NCBI RefSeq assembly: GCF_008929045.1
Contig: NZ_VFAH01000015.1
Coordinates: forward strand, 62,001 to 126,000
Length of the DNA: 64,000 nucleotides
Direction: 5' to 3'
From: Noviherbaspirillum aerium
GTDB taxonomy: Bacteria > Pseudomonadota > Gammaproteobacteria > Burkholderiales > Burkholderiaceae_D
Shown here piece after piece: positions 42,801-51,037 of the stretch (position 1 is its first letter; every line of letters begins with the position of its first letter). The notes below the pieces were generated by a model. The model saw only the letters and a program-made list of their open reading frames with translations. It had not been told where the DNA came from and searched no databases. Made by a program: the position numbers and the translations under genes.

Positions 42801-43149
42801 CGGCCTCGGTGCCCAGGCCATGGCCGGCGGCAGCTTCCATGCGCCCTTCTTCACCATTGCCTGGCCGAGCGGCGAGTTCGGCGCGATGGGGCTGGAAGGC
42901 GCGGTGCGTCTCGGCTACCGGAAGGAACTCGAAGCGGTCGCCGACCTCGACGAGCGCCAGGCCATGTTCGACAGGATGGTGGCGCAATCCTATGAACAGG
43001 GCAAGGCCATCAACATGGCTTCCTTCCTGGAAATCGATGATGTCATCGATCCCGAGGAATCGCGGCGCTGGCTGCTGCGCGGCTTGCGGTCCTGTCCGCC
43101 CGCTTCGGCGAGGAGCGGCAAGAAGCGGTCCTTTATTGATACATGGTAA
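39832..43149 (+). CDS. Single-chain biotin-dependent acyl-CoA carboxylase (BC-BCCP-CT fusion)
   Basis: This 1105-residue enzyme joins all functional parts in one chain. The N-terminal biotin carboxylase (about 1-450) has the ATP-grasp KALAGGGGRGMRAVD and EANPRLQVEHTVTEEVTG. A biotinyl domain follows with the biotin Lys near residue 535 in LEAMKMEHIV. The C-terminal carboxyltransferase (about 595-1090) contains MGGPAMIEGGGLG and the GYGLGAQAMAGGSFHAP binding segment. The order matches the single-chain long-chain acyl-CoA carboxylases described from actinobacteria and alphaproteobacteria. It should carboxylate an acyl-CoA. There is no strong Shine-Dalgarno sequence before the ATG. A 17-bp tandem duplication overlaps its stop codon. 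Confidence 0.9.
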   Translation: MTVHTLLIANRGEIAIRIARAAAELGIRTVAVYSEDDAASLHVRKTDEARALQGRGAPAYLDIEQIVAAARKAGCDAVHPGYGFLSENAAFARRCAEAGLHFVGPQPEVLELFGDKARARGLAVQQQVPVVAGTPGGASVEQVRDFMSALGPQAAIMIKALAGGGGRGMRAVDDIAGIEEAYARSRSEALAAFGNGELYAEALVRRARHIEVQVIGDGSGAVSHLWERECTLQRRNQKLVEIAPSPSLTPLLRKRITDAALRMAASVRYRGLGTFEFLLDADGSGDDAAFTFMEANPRLQVEHTVTEEVTGIDLVKAQLRIAGGQSLRELDLLQESIPSPRGHAIQLRINMESMTPDGGALPGGGTLEVFEPPSGPGIRVDSFGYAGYATSPNFDSLLAKQITHLPSGGFAEAMAKAYRALCEFRIEGVDTNISFLQSLLRHPDVIANRVDTRFVEANMRQLLSAGNAHRALYVTTRTTAGRSGAAGRTHGESDAPPGTVAAAAPMQGSVVGIDVAEGAQVHAGQQIAVLEAMKMEHIVKAETSGIVRKIVAAKGDVLGHGQALLYLEPAEVDAAHHAGEDEADLDRLRPDLEEVRMRHAIGLDAQRPDAVARRRKTGQRTARENIDDLCDAGSFIEYGALALAAQRRRRSIEELIRISPADGLVAGIGSINGARFGDDKSRCMVMSYDYTVFAGTQGMMNHKKTDRMFQLAQEWKLPVVLFAEGGGGRPGDTDAVLVAGLDVMSFINFARLSGLVPRVGIVSGRCFAGNAAFLGCCDVIIATENATIGMGGPAMIEGGGLGVFQPEEVGPVSMQAPNGVIDIMVRDEEEAVRAAKQYLSYFQGAVSEWECADQRELRRLIPENRLRSYDIRKVIETLADKDSVLELRRRFGVGIITALVRIEGRPFGLIANNSMHLGGAIDADAADKAARFMQLCDAFDLPIVSLCDTPGFMVGPEAESTAMVRHVSRMFVTAGSIDVPFFTIVLRKGYGLGAQAMAGGSFHAPFFTIAWPSGEFGAMGLEGAVRLGYRKELEAVADLDERQAMFDRMVAQSYEQGKAINMASFLEIDDVIDPEESRRWLLRGLRSCPPASARSGKKRSFIDTW

Positions 43150-43171
43150 GGACGGATACCTGGTAAGGACG
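43138..43171. repeat. 17-bp tandem duplication at the carboxylase stop codon
   Basis: GATACATGGTAAGGACG is followed directly by GATACCTGGTAAGGACG, with one mismatch. The duplication contains the TAA stop codon (TGGTAA) and so looks like a slippage event at the gene end. Confidence 0.7.
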
Positions 43172-43235
43172 GCGAGGGGCGCTTTGCGCCACCTCAGCTC
43201 TGACAACTCGGCGCAAGCGGCGCGGTCATTACTGC

Positions 43236-43820
43236 ATGAAGCCGACTTCTCGATCCGACCGCAAGCGCACCGGCAAGCTGCCGCGCGAGTTTTATGCAGG
43301 CGACACCGTCGAGGTGGCGCGCGCCCTGCTCGGCATGCATCTCGTGCATGTGCGCGATGGCGTGCCCATGCGCGGCCGCATCGTCGAGACCGAGGCGTAT
43401 CTCGGCGCGCATGATCTCGCCTCCCATTCATCGAAAGGCATCACGCCGCGCACCGCCATCATGTACGGCCCGCCCGGCCGCGCGTATGTGTACCTGATCT
43501 ACGGCATGCATCACTGCATGAACGTGGTGACCGAAGCCGAGGGCAACGGAGCGGCGGTGCTGCTGCGCGCGCTGGAACCGGTCGAACACGTCGATGGCAA
43601 TACGAAGGGACCCGGGCTGCTGTGCCGCGCGCTGGGCATCGATCGCAGCCTGAACGGCCACGATCTGCTGAGCGACGATTTTTATATCGCCGACCCCGGA
43701 GGGGCGCAGGATTTCAACATCGCGACGAGGCCGCGCATCGGCGTTGCCTATGCAAAGGAATGGGCGGACGCCGATCTGCGCTTTTATATCGAGGGCAATC
43801 CCTGGGTGTCGAAGAAATAA
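43236..43820 (+). CDS. mpg: 3-methyladenine DNA glycosylase (AAG/Mpg family)
   Basis: This 194-residue enzyme removes alkylated purines from DNA. It matches the AAG family throughout: LPREFYAGDTVEVARALLGMHLVH, the catalytic Glu in IVETEAYLGAHDLASHSSKG, the ribose-wedge strand PPGRAYVYLIYGMHHCMNVVTE and GPGLLCRALGI. The Pro/Arg-rich N-terminus is short. There is no strong Shine-Dalgarno sequence. It is separated from the carboxylase by about 85 bases. Confidence 0.95.
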   Translation: MKPTSRSDRKRTGKLPREFYAGDTVEVARALLGMHLVHVRDGVPMRGRIVETEAYLGAHDLASHSSKGITPRTAIMYGPPGRAYVYLIYGMHHCMNVVTEAEGNGAAVLLRALEPVEHVDGNTKGPGLLCRALGIDRSLNGHDLLSDDFYIADPGGAQDFNIATRPRIGVAYAKEWADADLRFYIEGNPWVSKK

Positions 43821-43884
43821 GCGGTGCACTCGCCTGCCGATTGCCGCATGCTGCGGGTGTTCCGCCGTTCGGTGCCCGCATTCC

Positions 43885-44118
43885 CTACTGCCGCCGCTCC
43901 ACGTCAATGGGCGCGGGCTTGGTCACGCTCTGGTTTTCCAGGCCGTGGCGGTCGCGGTTGTTGGCGTCCTGCTCCGGTTGTCCCTGCTCCCCGCCCGCTT
44001 CCGCCTCACCTGCCGCGTCGGCGGTAGCTGGCGCGGTAAGGTTGAGGTCTTCCAGGCTGCCGGGTGCCGGCCTGTCGGGCACGGGCCCGGACGGACGAGG
44101 CTTGCTGGTCTCTTGCAT
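43885..44118 (-). CDS. Small disordered acidic protein
   Basis: ATG 44118 has AGGAG 7 bases upstream. The 77-residue product is rich in Pro, Ala, Gly, Glu and Gln (MQETSKPRPSGPVPDRPAPG and GEAEAGGEQGQPEQDANNRD). It has no hydrophobic core, signal or motif, so it is probably an intrinsically disordered protein. The function is unknown. It converges on mpg. Confidence 0.55.
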   Translation of the reverse strand: MQETSKPRPSGPVPDRPAPGSLEDLNLTAPATADAAGEAEAGGEQGQPEQDANNRDRHGLENQSVTKPAPIDVERRQ

Positions 44119-44259
44119 GGTCTGCTCCTGAAAACGATATTGTTAGGATGACATGCGAAAGGAATAGTTCTGCCGGCGCTTCCGCCATCGCGGCGGGCAT
44201 TCAACCGGTTTGGATTTTCGCGACGGCAAGACGCGCCGCTCAATGCAGCTTAATGCAGC

Positions 44260-45546
44260 TCAATGCATGCCGGCCGTCACCTGGTCGCTCCATTCGAAGG
44301 CCAGCAGCTGCATCAGGTAGAGGTCCTTGCACGAGACCTGCAATTCGCCGAGCAATGCGCCGAGCGGCACCTCGCTGGACTCGCGCCATTCGGTATGTTC
44401 GGCCGTATCGAGCAGGCGTCCGAAATATCCTTCCCGTCCGAGCAATGCGGCACTGACCTCATCGGCCACCGGAATCTGTTCAAGGAGTTCGGGCATGGGC
44501 ATGGAAAAGAGGGTATCCATCAGCGACATGATGCCGATGGTGAAAGCCGTGTCCGCCAGGCTTCTGTTGCCCGGCCGTGTCTTTTGCGCCAGCAGCTCCA
44601 TCAGCCTGCCGCGCGTGGTGGCTTGCCGGGCGAGCACCTCTGCCCCGGCGTTCATGGTTCCCCGGTCCGCATAGAGCAGGACCTGCAGCCAGCGCTGCAG
44701 CTGGTTGCGTCCCAGCACCATCAGCGCCTGGCGCAGCGATTCGATCCGATGCATGCTGATGGCCGGCGTATTGACCAGGCGCAGCAGGTTCAGTCCAAGT
44801 GCGATATCCGCCTTGATGCGGTGCTCGATCGCCGCATCCTCGGCATCCGACGCCAGGAGGTCCAGCAATTCCATGATGGCGGCCTGGGTCGGCGACAGCG
44901 TTGCGCCATCCTGCATGCGCGCCTCGGTGAAAAAATATCCCTGGAAGGCGTCGAAACCGAGGTTGGCGCAAAGATCGTACTGCTCGAGAGTATCGACGCG
45001 TTCGGCCAGCATGGTCTTGTGATGAAGGCGGAAGCTGGCGCGGAAACGGCTCAGTTCTTCCGTCGAGCGCCCGGTGATATCGATGCGCACGCCGTCGACC
45101 AGATCGAGCAGTTCGGCAATGCCCTGCGTCTGGCCGCTGACCGCGAGGGCAAAGCGGAAGCCGCGCTGCCGCAGCGACCCGAGCTGCTCGCGCATCGCCG
45201 CGCTGGCGTGGGGCGTATCGGTCAGCACCAGCGTTACCTGGTCTGCGGGCAGGAAGGAAAAGAAGTCGCTGGTCAGGGCAGCGCTGTCGATGTGGAGTAT
45301 GCCGGGAAGATCGCCCAGCACGCGCGTCATGCCGTACTGGATCACATCGGCAATCACGGAAGCGCTGGCCATGAGTTCGCCTGCGGATCCGGCGCATGCG
45401 GCGGCATTCGGGACGCCCGCTTGCCGAAAGAGCAACTCGTGCGCGATCAATTTGCGGCTGCGGTCCACTACCGGCCGGCGGGCCATGTAGAAGTCCGACG
45501 CCATGGCAATCCTGTGGGTGCTGCTGAAAGTGACGCTGATGCTCAT
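44260..45546 (-). CDS. EAL-like/HDOD-domain signalling protein (YuxH type)
   Basis: The 428 residues have a degenerate EAL-like N-terminal domain (FYMARRPVVDRSRKLIAHELLFRQAG, with ELL replacing EAL) and a C-terminal HDOD domain (ALGLNLLRLVNTPAISMHRIESLRQALMVLGRNQLQRWLQVLLY). This is the YuxH/CdgJ-type architecture, in which cyclic-di-GMP hydrolysis is normally lost and the protein acts as a signalling adaptor, often for motility or surface behaviour. The key metal ligands of active EAL proteins are not seen. AGGAG lies 7 bases before ATG 45546. Confidence 0.88.
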   Translation of the reverse strand: MSISVTFSSTHRIAMASDFYMARRPVVDRSRKLIAHELLFRQAGVPNAAACAGSAGELMASASVIADVIQYGMTRVLGDLPGILHIDSAALTSDFFSFLPADQVTLVLTDTPHASAAMREQLGSLRQRGFRFALAVSGQTQGIAELLDLVDGVRIDITGRSTEELSRFRASFRLHHKTMLAERVDTLEQYDLCANLGFDAFQGYFFTEARMQDGATLSPTQAAIMELLDLLASDAEDAAIEHRIKADIALGLNLLRLVNTPAISMHRIESLRQALMVLGRNQLQRWLQVLLYADRGTMNAGAEVLARQATTRGRLMELLAQKTRPGNRSLADTAFTIGIMSLMDTLFSMPMPELLEQIPVADEVSAALLGREGYFGRLLDTAEHTEWRESSEVPLGALLGELQVSCKDLYLMQLLAFEWSDQVTAGMH

Positions 45547-45676
45547 CTTCCGACTCCTTGCCAGACGCGAATGCTTCGCGGCGCGATATTGCAGTTCTTC
45601 AACGATACGCCGCCTGCGCCGGATGCGCCAGTGATTTGCGGGCCGGTGCCGAGGTGGACCATGGAAGCCGGCGGCT

Positions 45677-47218
45677 TCACCAGCTGTCGAGCCGGTCGCC
45701 CCAGCTGATCATGTCGCGGGTGTAGAAACGGTAGGCATCGGGATGGTCCTTTTCCATGCGCGCCAGATCGAAAATGAACAGCGCCCGTCCGATTGCGCGG
45801 CGGCGGAAGCCGCGGTTGCGCTTGCGAAGGACTGCGTCGCGCCAGGCGCCAAGGTTGATGTAGGTGAAATTGTTGCGGCCGAGCGCCGGCTGGCGGAATT
45901 GCAGGTCCGCTTCCAGCGCCACATGCGTATGCCCCTCCACATGCAGGCGCAGTCCGAGTTCGCGGTAGGCTGCCATGAAGGCCGGCAACCCGAACAGCGC
46001 CCTGTCGGCGATGTCGGATTCCGGTTCCTGGACTTTTGCCATCAGCCGCATCAGGGACACGTCGAGCCAGTACCATTTCAGCTTCGTCAATATCGACAGC
46101 AGGTGCAGCCCCAGCCGCGTGCTGCGCCAGGCGCTGCTCCATGTCTCCGGATGGCCAAGCCACAGCACCAGGCTTTCCCGGAAGCAGCTCAGCATCGCAT
46201 CGTGCAGCCCCCTGGCCTGCGGATTTTTCCTGGCGATCTGCCTCGACTCCGACAGCAGCCTGACCACGGCGGCGACCGATGGCCGGTACAGATCCATTTC
46301 GTCGAGCAGGTTGCATAGCCTGCGCGCGCCCGGCAATGCGGGGTCGATGCGCTTGCTGGCGCACCAGATGAAGTGCGAAAGCATGCCGGCCGCGACGGTA
46401 TCGCCGAAGCAGGGATCACTGAATGCGCGGTAGCCTTCCTGTTGCCATTGTTTCGGCGTCCAGCCGTCGCCCGGACGCCAGTTCGCGGTCGCACGCGCAT
46501 TGTCCGCGTCGCGCCATTGGCCATGCGTGGCCAGCAACCGCAGCCGGGTGTCGGCGAGATAAAACGGCAGCAGCGGATAGCGTTCCTCGCGGTCGCCGCC
46601 CATCTGCGCGCCCACCCAGGCACGGTAGGCGTCGGAAACATCGAGCGCCGTAAGGCCAAGGCATTCCTCATAAAACAATTGCCTGGCCGACGGCACCACC
46701 TGCAGCTCCTTGTCGTGGTTGCCGACAATCGGGACGATCGTCACCTTCACGCCGCTGTCGCGCAGCTTGTCCATGCTCTGCCGCATCCAGTAGAAGAAGC
46801 CGGAGTATGGCTGGCTGCTGTCGTCGGGCCGCTTGCGCGCATGGATGCATATGATGTCGCTCATGATGTCGAGTACGATCTGCTCGAAGCGCGGATCATT
46901 GCGCTGCCAGGGATAGACACCGGCTTGCGCCCATTTGCTGGTGCGGATCAGGTCGATGATGTCGCCGTTGAGAATCAGGATGAGTTCATCGATCCGCTGC
47001 AACGCCGGGGTCTGCGCCTTGTCTCCCGGATTGCGGACCGCGAATTCCAGTTGTTCGAAGAACAGCTGCCAGTCGGTCTCGGCCGCGGTCTGGTTGCCCA
47101 CCGTACAGTCGGTGCAATGGATGTCGCTGATCAGCACGCAGAGCCGGTTGGACGGATCGGCCTGCGCCGGCCAGAGCACCAGGCCGGGGGGCAGCGGCGG
47201 CATGCCTGTGTCAGCCAT
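45677..47218 (-). CDS. Metallophosphoesterase, third gene of the GMC operon
   Basis: The 513-residue protein (start ATG 47218 with GGAG 9 bases upstream, overlapping the previous gene by 8 bases) has all calcineurin-like metal motifs: LISDIHC, LNGDIIDLI, VGNHDKE, LATHGQW and VEGHTHVALE. The motif set is intact, so it should be an active phosphomonoesterase or phosphodiesterase. The long middle section (residues about 220-400) is helical and unusual. The substrate is unknown. The tight coupling to the hydrolase and oxidoreductase genes implies a common pathway. Confidence 0.88.
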   Translation of the reverse strand: MADTGMPPLPPGLVLWPAQADPSNRLCVLISDIHCTDCTVGNQTAAETDWQLFFEQLEFAVRNPGDKAQTPALQRIDELILILNGDIIDLIRTSKWAQAGVYPWQRNDPRFEQIVLDIMSDIICIHARKRPDDSSQPYSGFFYWMRQSMDKLRDSGVKVTIVPIVGNHDKELQVVPSARQLFYEECLGLTALDVSDAYRAWVGAQMGGDREERYPLLPFYLADTRLRLLATHGQWRDADNARATANWRPGDGWTPKQWQQEGYRAFSDPCFGDTVAAGMLSHFIWCASKRIDPALPGARRLCNLLDEMDLYRPSVAAVVRLLSESRQIARKNPQARGLHDAMLSCFRESLVLWLGHPETWSSAWRSTRLGLHLLSILTKLKWYWLDVSLMRLMAKVQEPESDIADRALFGLPAFMAAYRELGLRLHVEGHTHVALEADLQFRQPALGRNNFTYINLGAWRDAVLRKRNRGFRRRAIGRALFIFDLARMEKDHPDAYRFYTRDMISWGDRLDSW

Positions 47219-49010
47219 AGCGGCGCACTCCAAGACTGTTCCTTTCGTCTTCGCCATCCGCACGGCTGTGCTCCCGCAGGAATGCCAGCAGATGCGGGAA
47301 CACATCCTGCGCCGCGTTGCGGCCCATGAAGATGTCCTGGTGGCCGTAGCCGGGCACGACATGCAGCCTGTGGCGCCCGGGAGCCTGCCGCTGGAACAGC
47401 TCGTGGCAACGGATGTTGGAATCGGCGAATACCCGGTTGTCCTGGCCCTGAACCAGCAGGATCGGCGTCGGCTGCGCCGCGATGTGCGCGGTATAGTCGT
47501 CGGGCAGCGCCGCATGGCGCGGATTGGCGGTATCGTACTTGACGGCGCGATTGCCGCTTTTCACCATCTTGTGCACGTGCCGGTAATAATGAACCGCCAC
47601 GCCGCCGAACAGGTCTCCCAGCCGGCCATGGGTGACCGGCAGCAGGTTGGCATGATTGAACAGCGCCGGCCGGCCGCTGCCCCACATCAGGCTGAGCATG
47701 TAGCATTCCGGCGAGTCGCATTCCTGGTGCACCAGATCGGCGCCCCATGCCAGCAGCTTGCCCATGGAAAAACCCGGCTCCCGCCGCCACGACGGGTTGT
47801 AATACTCGATGCCAAGCAGGTTGTCCGATGCCCAGGGCGCGATGCCGAGCTTGAATTTCGACCATTCCGGCACCCTGGGCGTGAGGGCGATGCTGTTGAG
47901 AATGGCGCTGGAAATACCCTGCACCGTCTTGCCGAACAGGCTCATCGCCATGGTCAGCGCGCCGACGCAATGGGCGATCACATGCACCCGGCGCTGCGGA
48001 CCGATGTGCCGGCGCAGTTCCTGCAGCGCGGCCGGATGGTCGAACAGCGCGATGTCATCGAAGGTATAGCGGGTGCGCGCCAGGTTGTAGGGAAAACGGC
48101 AGCTGCCGCGATAGTCGAGCGTCCATACATCGCCGTAGCCCTCGTCCAGCAAGGTCTGCACCAGGTTCTGGTGCTCGGGCATGATGAACATGTCCGAGGA
48201 ACTGGTGAGTCCGTGCACCACCAGCACCACGTCGTCGCTGGGCGCGCGGCGGAAACGGGTGAGTTCGAGCCGCAGTCCGTCGGCCGTCGGAAACGGATGC
48301 ACGCTGACCGCCGCGCCGGTGACGCCCTCGGTGGTGAATTTCGCATAGCGGCGCTGCGGCTGGCTGGGCGCCGGCGGCAGATGCGGTCCGTAGACATCCC
48401 ACAGTTTGCCGGCGAAGAAACGCCCGAAGGCGAGCAGCCCGGCCACGCTGGAGCCTCCTTGTGCATCGGTCGCCCGCAGTCCGCGCAAGACCTGCATGAA
48501 GTCGGTCAGTCCCAGGCTGATGATGCCGGTCGCCAGCAGCCGCTCTTGCGCCGGCGTATCGGGATCGGCATGTCCGCGATAGACATTGACGAACAGCGTC
48601 GTGGTGTCCTTCCAGGCGTCGAGCGGCGCGTCATGCTGCACTTGCTTGTTGCCGACGAAGGTGAACTCCTCCCCCTGGGGCGTGGTGCAGTAGACCTGGT
48701 AGTACATGACCTTGCGGTCGCGATCGGCGGTATCCGGCATCAGCCGGAATGTGCCGGACTGCACCGGGCAGACACCGCCCAGCAGCGGGCAGTCGATATG
48801 GCCCGACAGCGTGCCGGCATGCCCGCCCTGCTCCAGGAACGCGGCGAGGTCGGCGATGCGCACCGTTACATGCAGGGCCAGCGCATGTCCCGCGCGCTCG
48901 CCGTCGGCATGGCCGTCCTCGAAAGTGGTGGCTTCGGCGCTGACGTAGCCTTTCATGACTTCGGCGAACTGGATGCTCACGCCGCTCAGTTCGTTCAGTT
49001 TGTCGGACAT
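47211..49010 (-). CDS. Alpha/beta hydrolase with an N-terminal accessory domain
   Basis: The start ATG 49010 has AAGGAG 8 bases upstream; two further in-frame ATGs lie upstream. The 599-residue protein has an N-terminal beta-rich domain (about 1-210; GYVSAEATTFEDGHADGERAGHALALHVTVRIADLAAFLEQ) and an alpha/beta hydrolase domain with VVLVVHGLTSSSDMFI (oxyanion), the nucleophile elbow VIAHCVGALTM, DNRVF and PGYGHQDIFMG for the acid and His. The elbow has Cys instead of Ser, as in PHA synthases. Similar proteins accompany cholesterol-oxidase-like GMC enzymes. The substrate is unknown. Confidence 0.85.
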   Translation of the reverse strand: MSDKLNELSGVSIQFAEVMKGYVSAEATTFEDGHADGERAGHALALHVTVRIADLAAFLEQGGHAGTLSGHIDCPLLGGVCPVQSGTFRLMPDTADRDRKVMYYQVYCTTPQGEEFTFVGNKQVQHDAPLDAWKDTTTLFVNVYRGHADPDTPAQERLLATGIISLGLTDFMQVLRGLRATDAQGGSSVAGLLAFGRFFAGKLWDVYGPHLPPAPSQPQRRYAKFTTEGVTGAAVSVHPFPTADGLRLELTRFRRAPSDDVVLVVHGLTSSSDMFIMPEHQNLVQTLLDEGYGDVWTLDYRGSCRFPYNLARTRYTFDDIALFDHPAALQELRRHIGPQRRVHVIAHCVGALTMAMSLFGKTVQGISSAILNSIALTPRVPEWSKFKLGIAPWASDNLLGIEYYNPSWRREPGFSMGKLLAWGADLVHQECDSPECYMLSLMWGSGRPALFNHANLLPVTHGRLGDLFGGVAVHYYRHVHKMVKSGNRAVKYDTANPRHAALPDDYTAHIAAQPTPILLVQGQDNRVFADSNIRCHELFQRQAPGRHRLHVVPGYGHQDIFMGRNAAQDVFPHLLAFLREHSRADGEDERNSLGVRRYG

Positions 49011-49107
49011 GCAATGGGCTCCTTCGTGCAGGCGTGGCTCCACCGCCATGGAAGGCAAGTCGGGCGCAGGTTCGGATTGACGGGTCGGACTGGCCGCCCG
49101 GGAAGTT

Positions 49108-50877
49108 TCACAGTTCGGCATCCGGCATGTCGCCGGTGATCTCGTGCGCGATCCACTCGGCCACGGCGGTGATGGTCGCGACCGGGTTGGCGCCCAGCGC
49201 GGTTGGCATCAGGGAGCCGTCGGCGACGTACAGATTGCGGTAGTGGAAAACCTGGCCGCGGCTGCCGTCGAGCGCGCTGACCACGCCCTCCTCCGGCGAT
49301 GCGGCCAGCGCGCAGCCTCCCAGCGGATGCACGGTCACATTGTTCTTTACCGGCCATAGCCAGGTCGGCATCGGCAGAAAATGGCTGCCGCCGATGAAGC
49401 GCGTGAAGCGTTCGCCCAGCGCCAGGATTGCGTCATACAGCGGGCGGTTGCTCTCCTGCGGCCAGTCGATGTCGAGATAGCCGTCCTGGTTCAGGCGCAG
49501 CACGCCCTGCGCATTGTCCAGTCCCATGCACAGCAGCACCGCGCTGTACTGGGACAAGTCATGGGAAAACAGTTTCTGCACCAGGAAGCCGACGCTGCTC
49601 TGCCTGCGCCCGGGATAGTAGCGGTTGAAGCTATAACCGAGCACCTGCTTGCAGGCTTGCCAGAACATCTGCAGCGGATTCATCATCGGACCGAAGGCCG
49701 CGGCAGCCCAGCCGACCTGCGTCGGGTAACTGGCATCTTCAAGAATGAAGGCCCGCTTGCGGTCGAATTGATCGAACAGGTGATGATCGGTGTATTGGGT
49801 GATGACCGGGCCGTAGGTCGAATTCAGTTCCTTTTTGCCCTCCACCGCGAAGGCGAGGAAATCGCCGTTGCCGGAAAAATGCCGGCCGAGCTTCGAGGAC
49901 AGGCGCGGCAGACTGCGGTGCACGTCGCGGCAGCGCAACAGAAGCTCATTGGTGCCCAGCGTGCCCGCGGAGACCACGACCCGCTGCGCGGTTACCTCGC
50001 ATTGCCGGCCCTGTTCCAGGTCTCGGTAATAGACGCGGTAGCCGTGCGTGCCGTCGGCCTGCGGGTCGTCGGCCTGCCGCTCGTTCATCGGCATGATCCG
50101 TTCCACCAGCGACTGCGTGCGCACTTCCAGGCGATAGCGCTGGCGGGCCACGTGCAGGTAATTGTGATCGACCGAATTCTTGGCCTGCACGTTGCAGCCG
50201 ATATCGCATTCGCCGCAATACGTGCATGAGGTCTGCAGCGCGCCGTAGCGGTTGGGCTGCTGCACGCCCAGCGGCAGCGGCTCGCCGTTGCGCTTGTAGC
50301 TGTAGTCGTTGCCGAAATAGACGCAGATGTCCGCCAGTTTTGTCGGCAGCCCCGCCTCGCGTGCGAAAGACTGGAATTGCACCGTGCGCTGGATATGGCG
50401 CCGGTCGCCGGGCCCGGCGGCGGGCGGCACCGTGCGCGCGCCGAGTACCTGCTGCGCGACGTCGTAATAAGGTGCCAGCGTGTCGCGGTTGAGGCTCGCG
50501 GGCCAGTCCTGTTCGAAGACTGGCGCCGGCGGGCGCAGAAATACATTCGCATAGATCTGCGATCCGCCGCCGTACACTGCGGACGTCACCGTATCGATCT
50601 TGCCGAAGTGCCGGATATCGAACATGCCGGTGAGATGGCCGAGCCGGGCCTTGCGCCTGCGCACCGCGTGCGGCCTGCGCGCCGCATCGCCCTGCGGACA
50701 CCAGACATTGTCCGCCAGGTCGTTCGGACTGCGCGGATAGGCACCGAGCTGGTACTGGCGGCCGCGTTCCAGCAAAAGCACGCGGCCCGGCCAGCGCCGC
50801 GACAGCCGGGCCGACATGACCGCGCCGCCAAAGCCGCTGCCGATAATCAGCACGTCATACTGTACGGCTATGCTCAT
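49108..50877 (-). CDS. GMC-family oxidoreductase (cholesterol-oxidase-like)
   Basis: The 589-residue FAD enzyme starts at ATG 50877 with AGGA 7 bases upstream; ATG 50892 is an alternative. The N-terminal FAD-binding loop is LIIGSGFGGAVMSARLSRR. A cysteine-rich block TSCTYCGECDIGCNVQAKNS sits in the middle. The C-terminal catalytic region has HPLGGCALA...LYVADGSLMPTALGANPVATITAVAEW. Cholesterol-oxidase-like GMC enzymes oxidise alcohols with O2 or another acceptor. It leads an operon with a hydrolase and a phosphoesterase and has a divergent hybrid kinase upstream. Confidence 0.9.
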   Translation of the reverse strand: MSIAVQYDVLIIGSGFGGAVMSARLSRRWPGRVLLLERGRQYQLGAYPRSPNDLADNVWCPQGDAARRPHAVRRRKARLGHLTGMFDIRHFGKIDTVTSAVYGGGSQIYANVFLRPPAPVFEQDWPASLNRDTLAPYYDVAQQVLGARTVPPAAGPGDRRHIQRTVQFQSFAREAGLPTKLADICVYFGNDYSYKRNGEPLPLGVQQPNRYGALQTSCTYCGECDIGCNVQAKNSVDHNYLHVARQRYRLEVRTQSLVERIMPMNERQADDPQADGTHGYRVYYRDLEQGRQCEVTAQRVVVSAGTLGTNELLLRCRDVHRSLPRLSSKLGRHFSGNGDFLAFAVEGKKELNSTYGPVITQYTDHHLFDQFDRKRAFILEDASYPTQVGWAAAAFGPMMNPLQMFWQACKQVLGYSFNRYYPGRRQSSVGFLVQKLFSHDLSQYSAVLLCMGLDNAQGVLRLNQDGYLDIDWPQESNRPLYDAILALGERFTRFIGGSHFLPMPTWLWPVKNNVTVHPLGGCALAASPEEGVVSALDGSRGQVFHYRNLYVADGSLMPTALGANPVATITAVAEWIAHEITGDMPDAEL

Positions 50878-51037
50878 GCTGATTCCTGACATATAGTCCC
50901 GCTTGGGAAACCGAATATGTAGTTGACTTCATGTTGAGATATTATTTCTCCACAGAAATGCGCACTTTATAACAAAATGTAACAATTGATGACTTGAAAA
51001 AGAATGTTTTTTAGTTATTTAAGCGGCTGGCATTGCA

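Noticed and set aside
46935-49139. Long plus-strand frame opposite the hydrolase and phosphoesterase genes
   Set aside because: It is antisense to two genes with intact catalytic motifs and good ribosome-binding sites; composition is typical of a GC-rich shadow frame.
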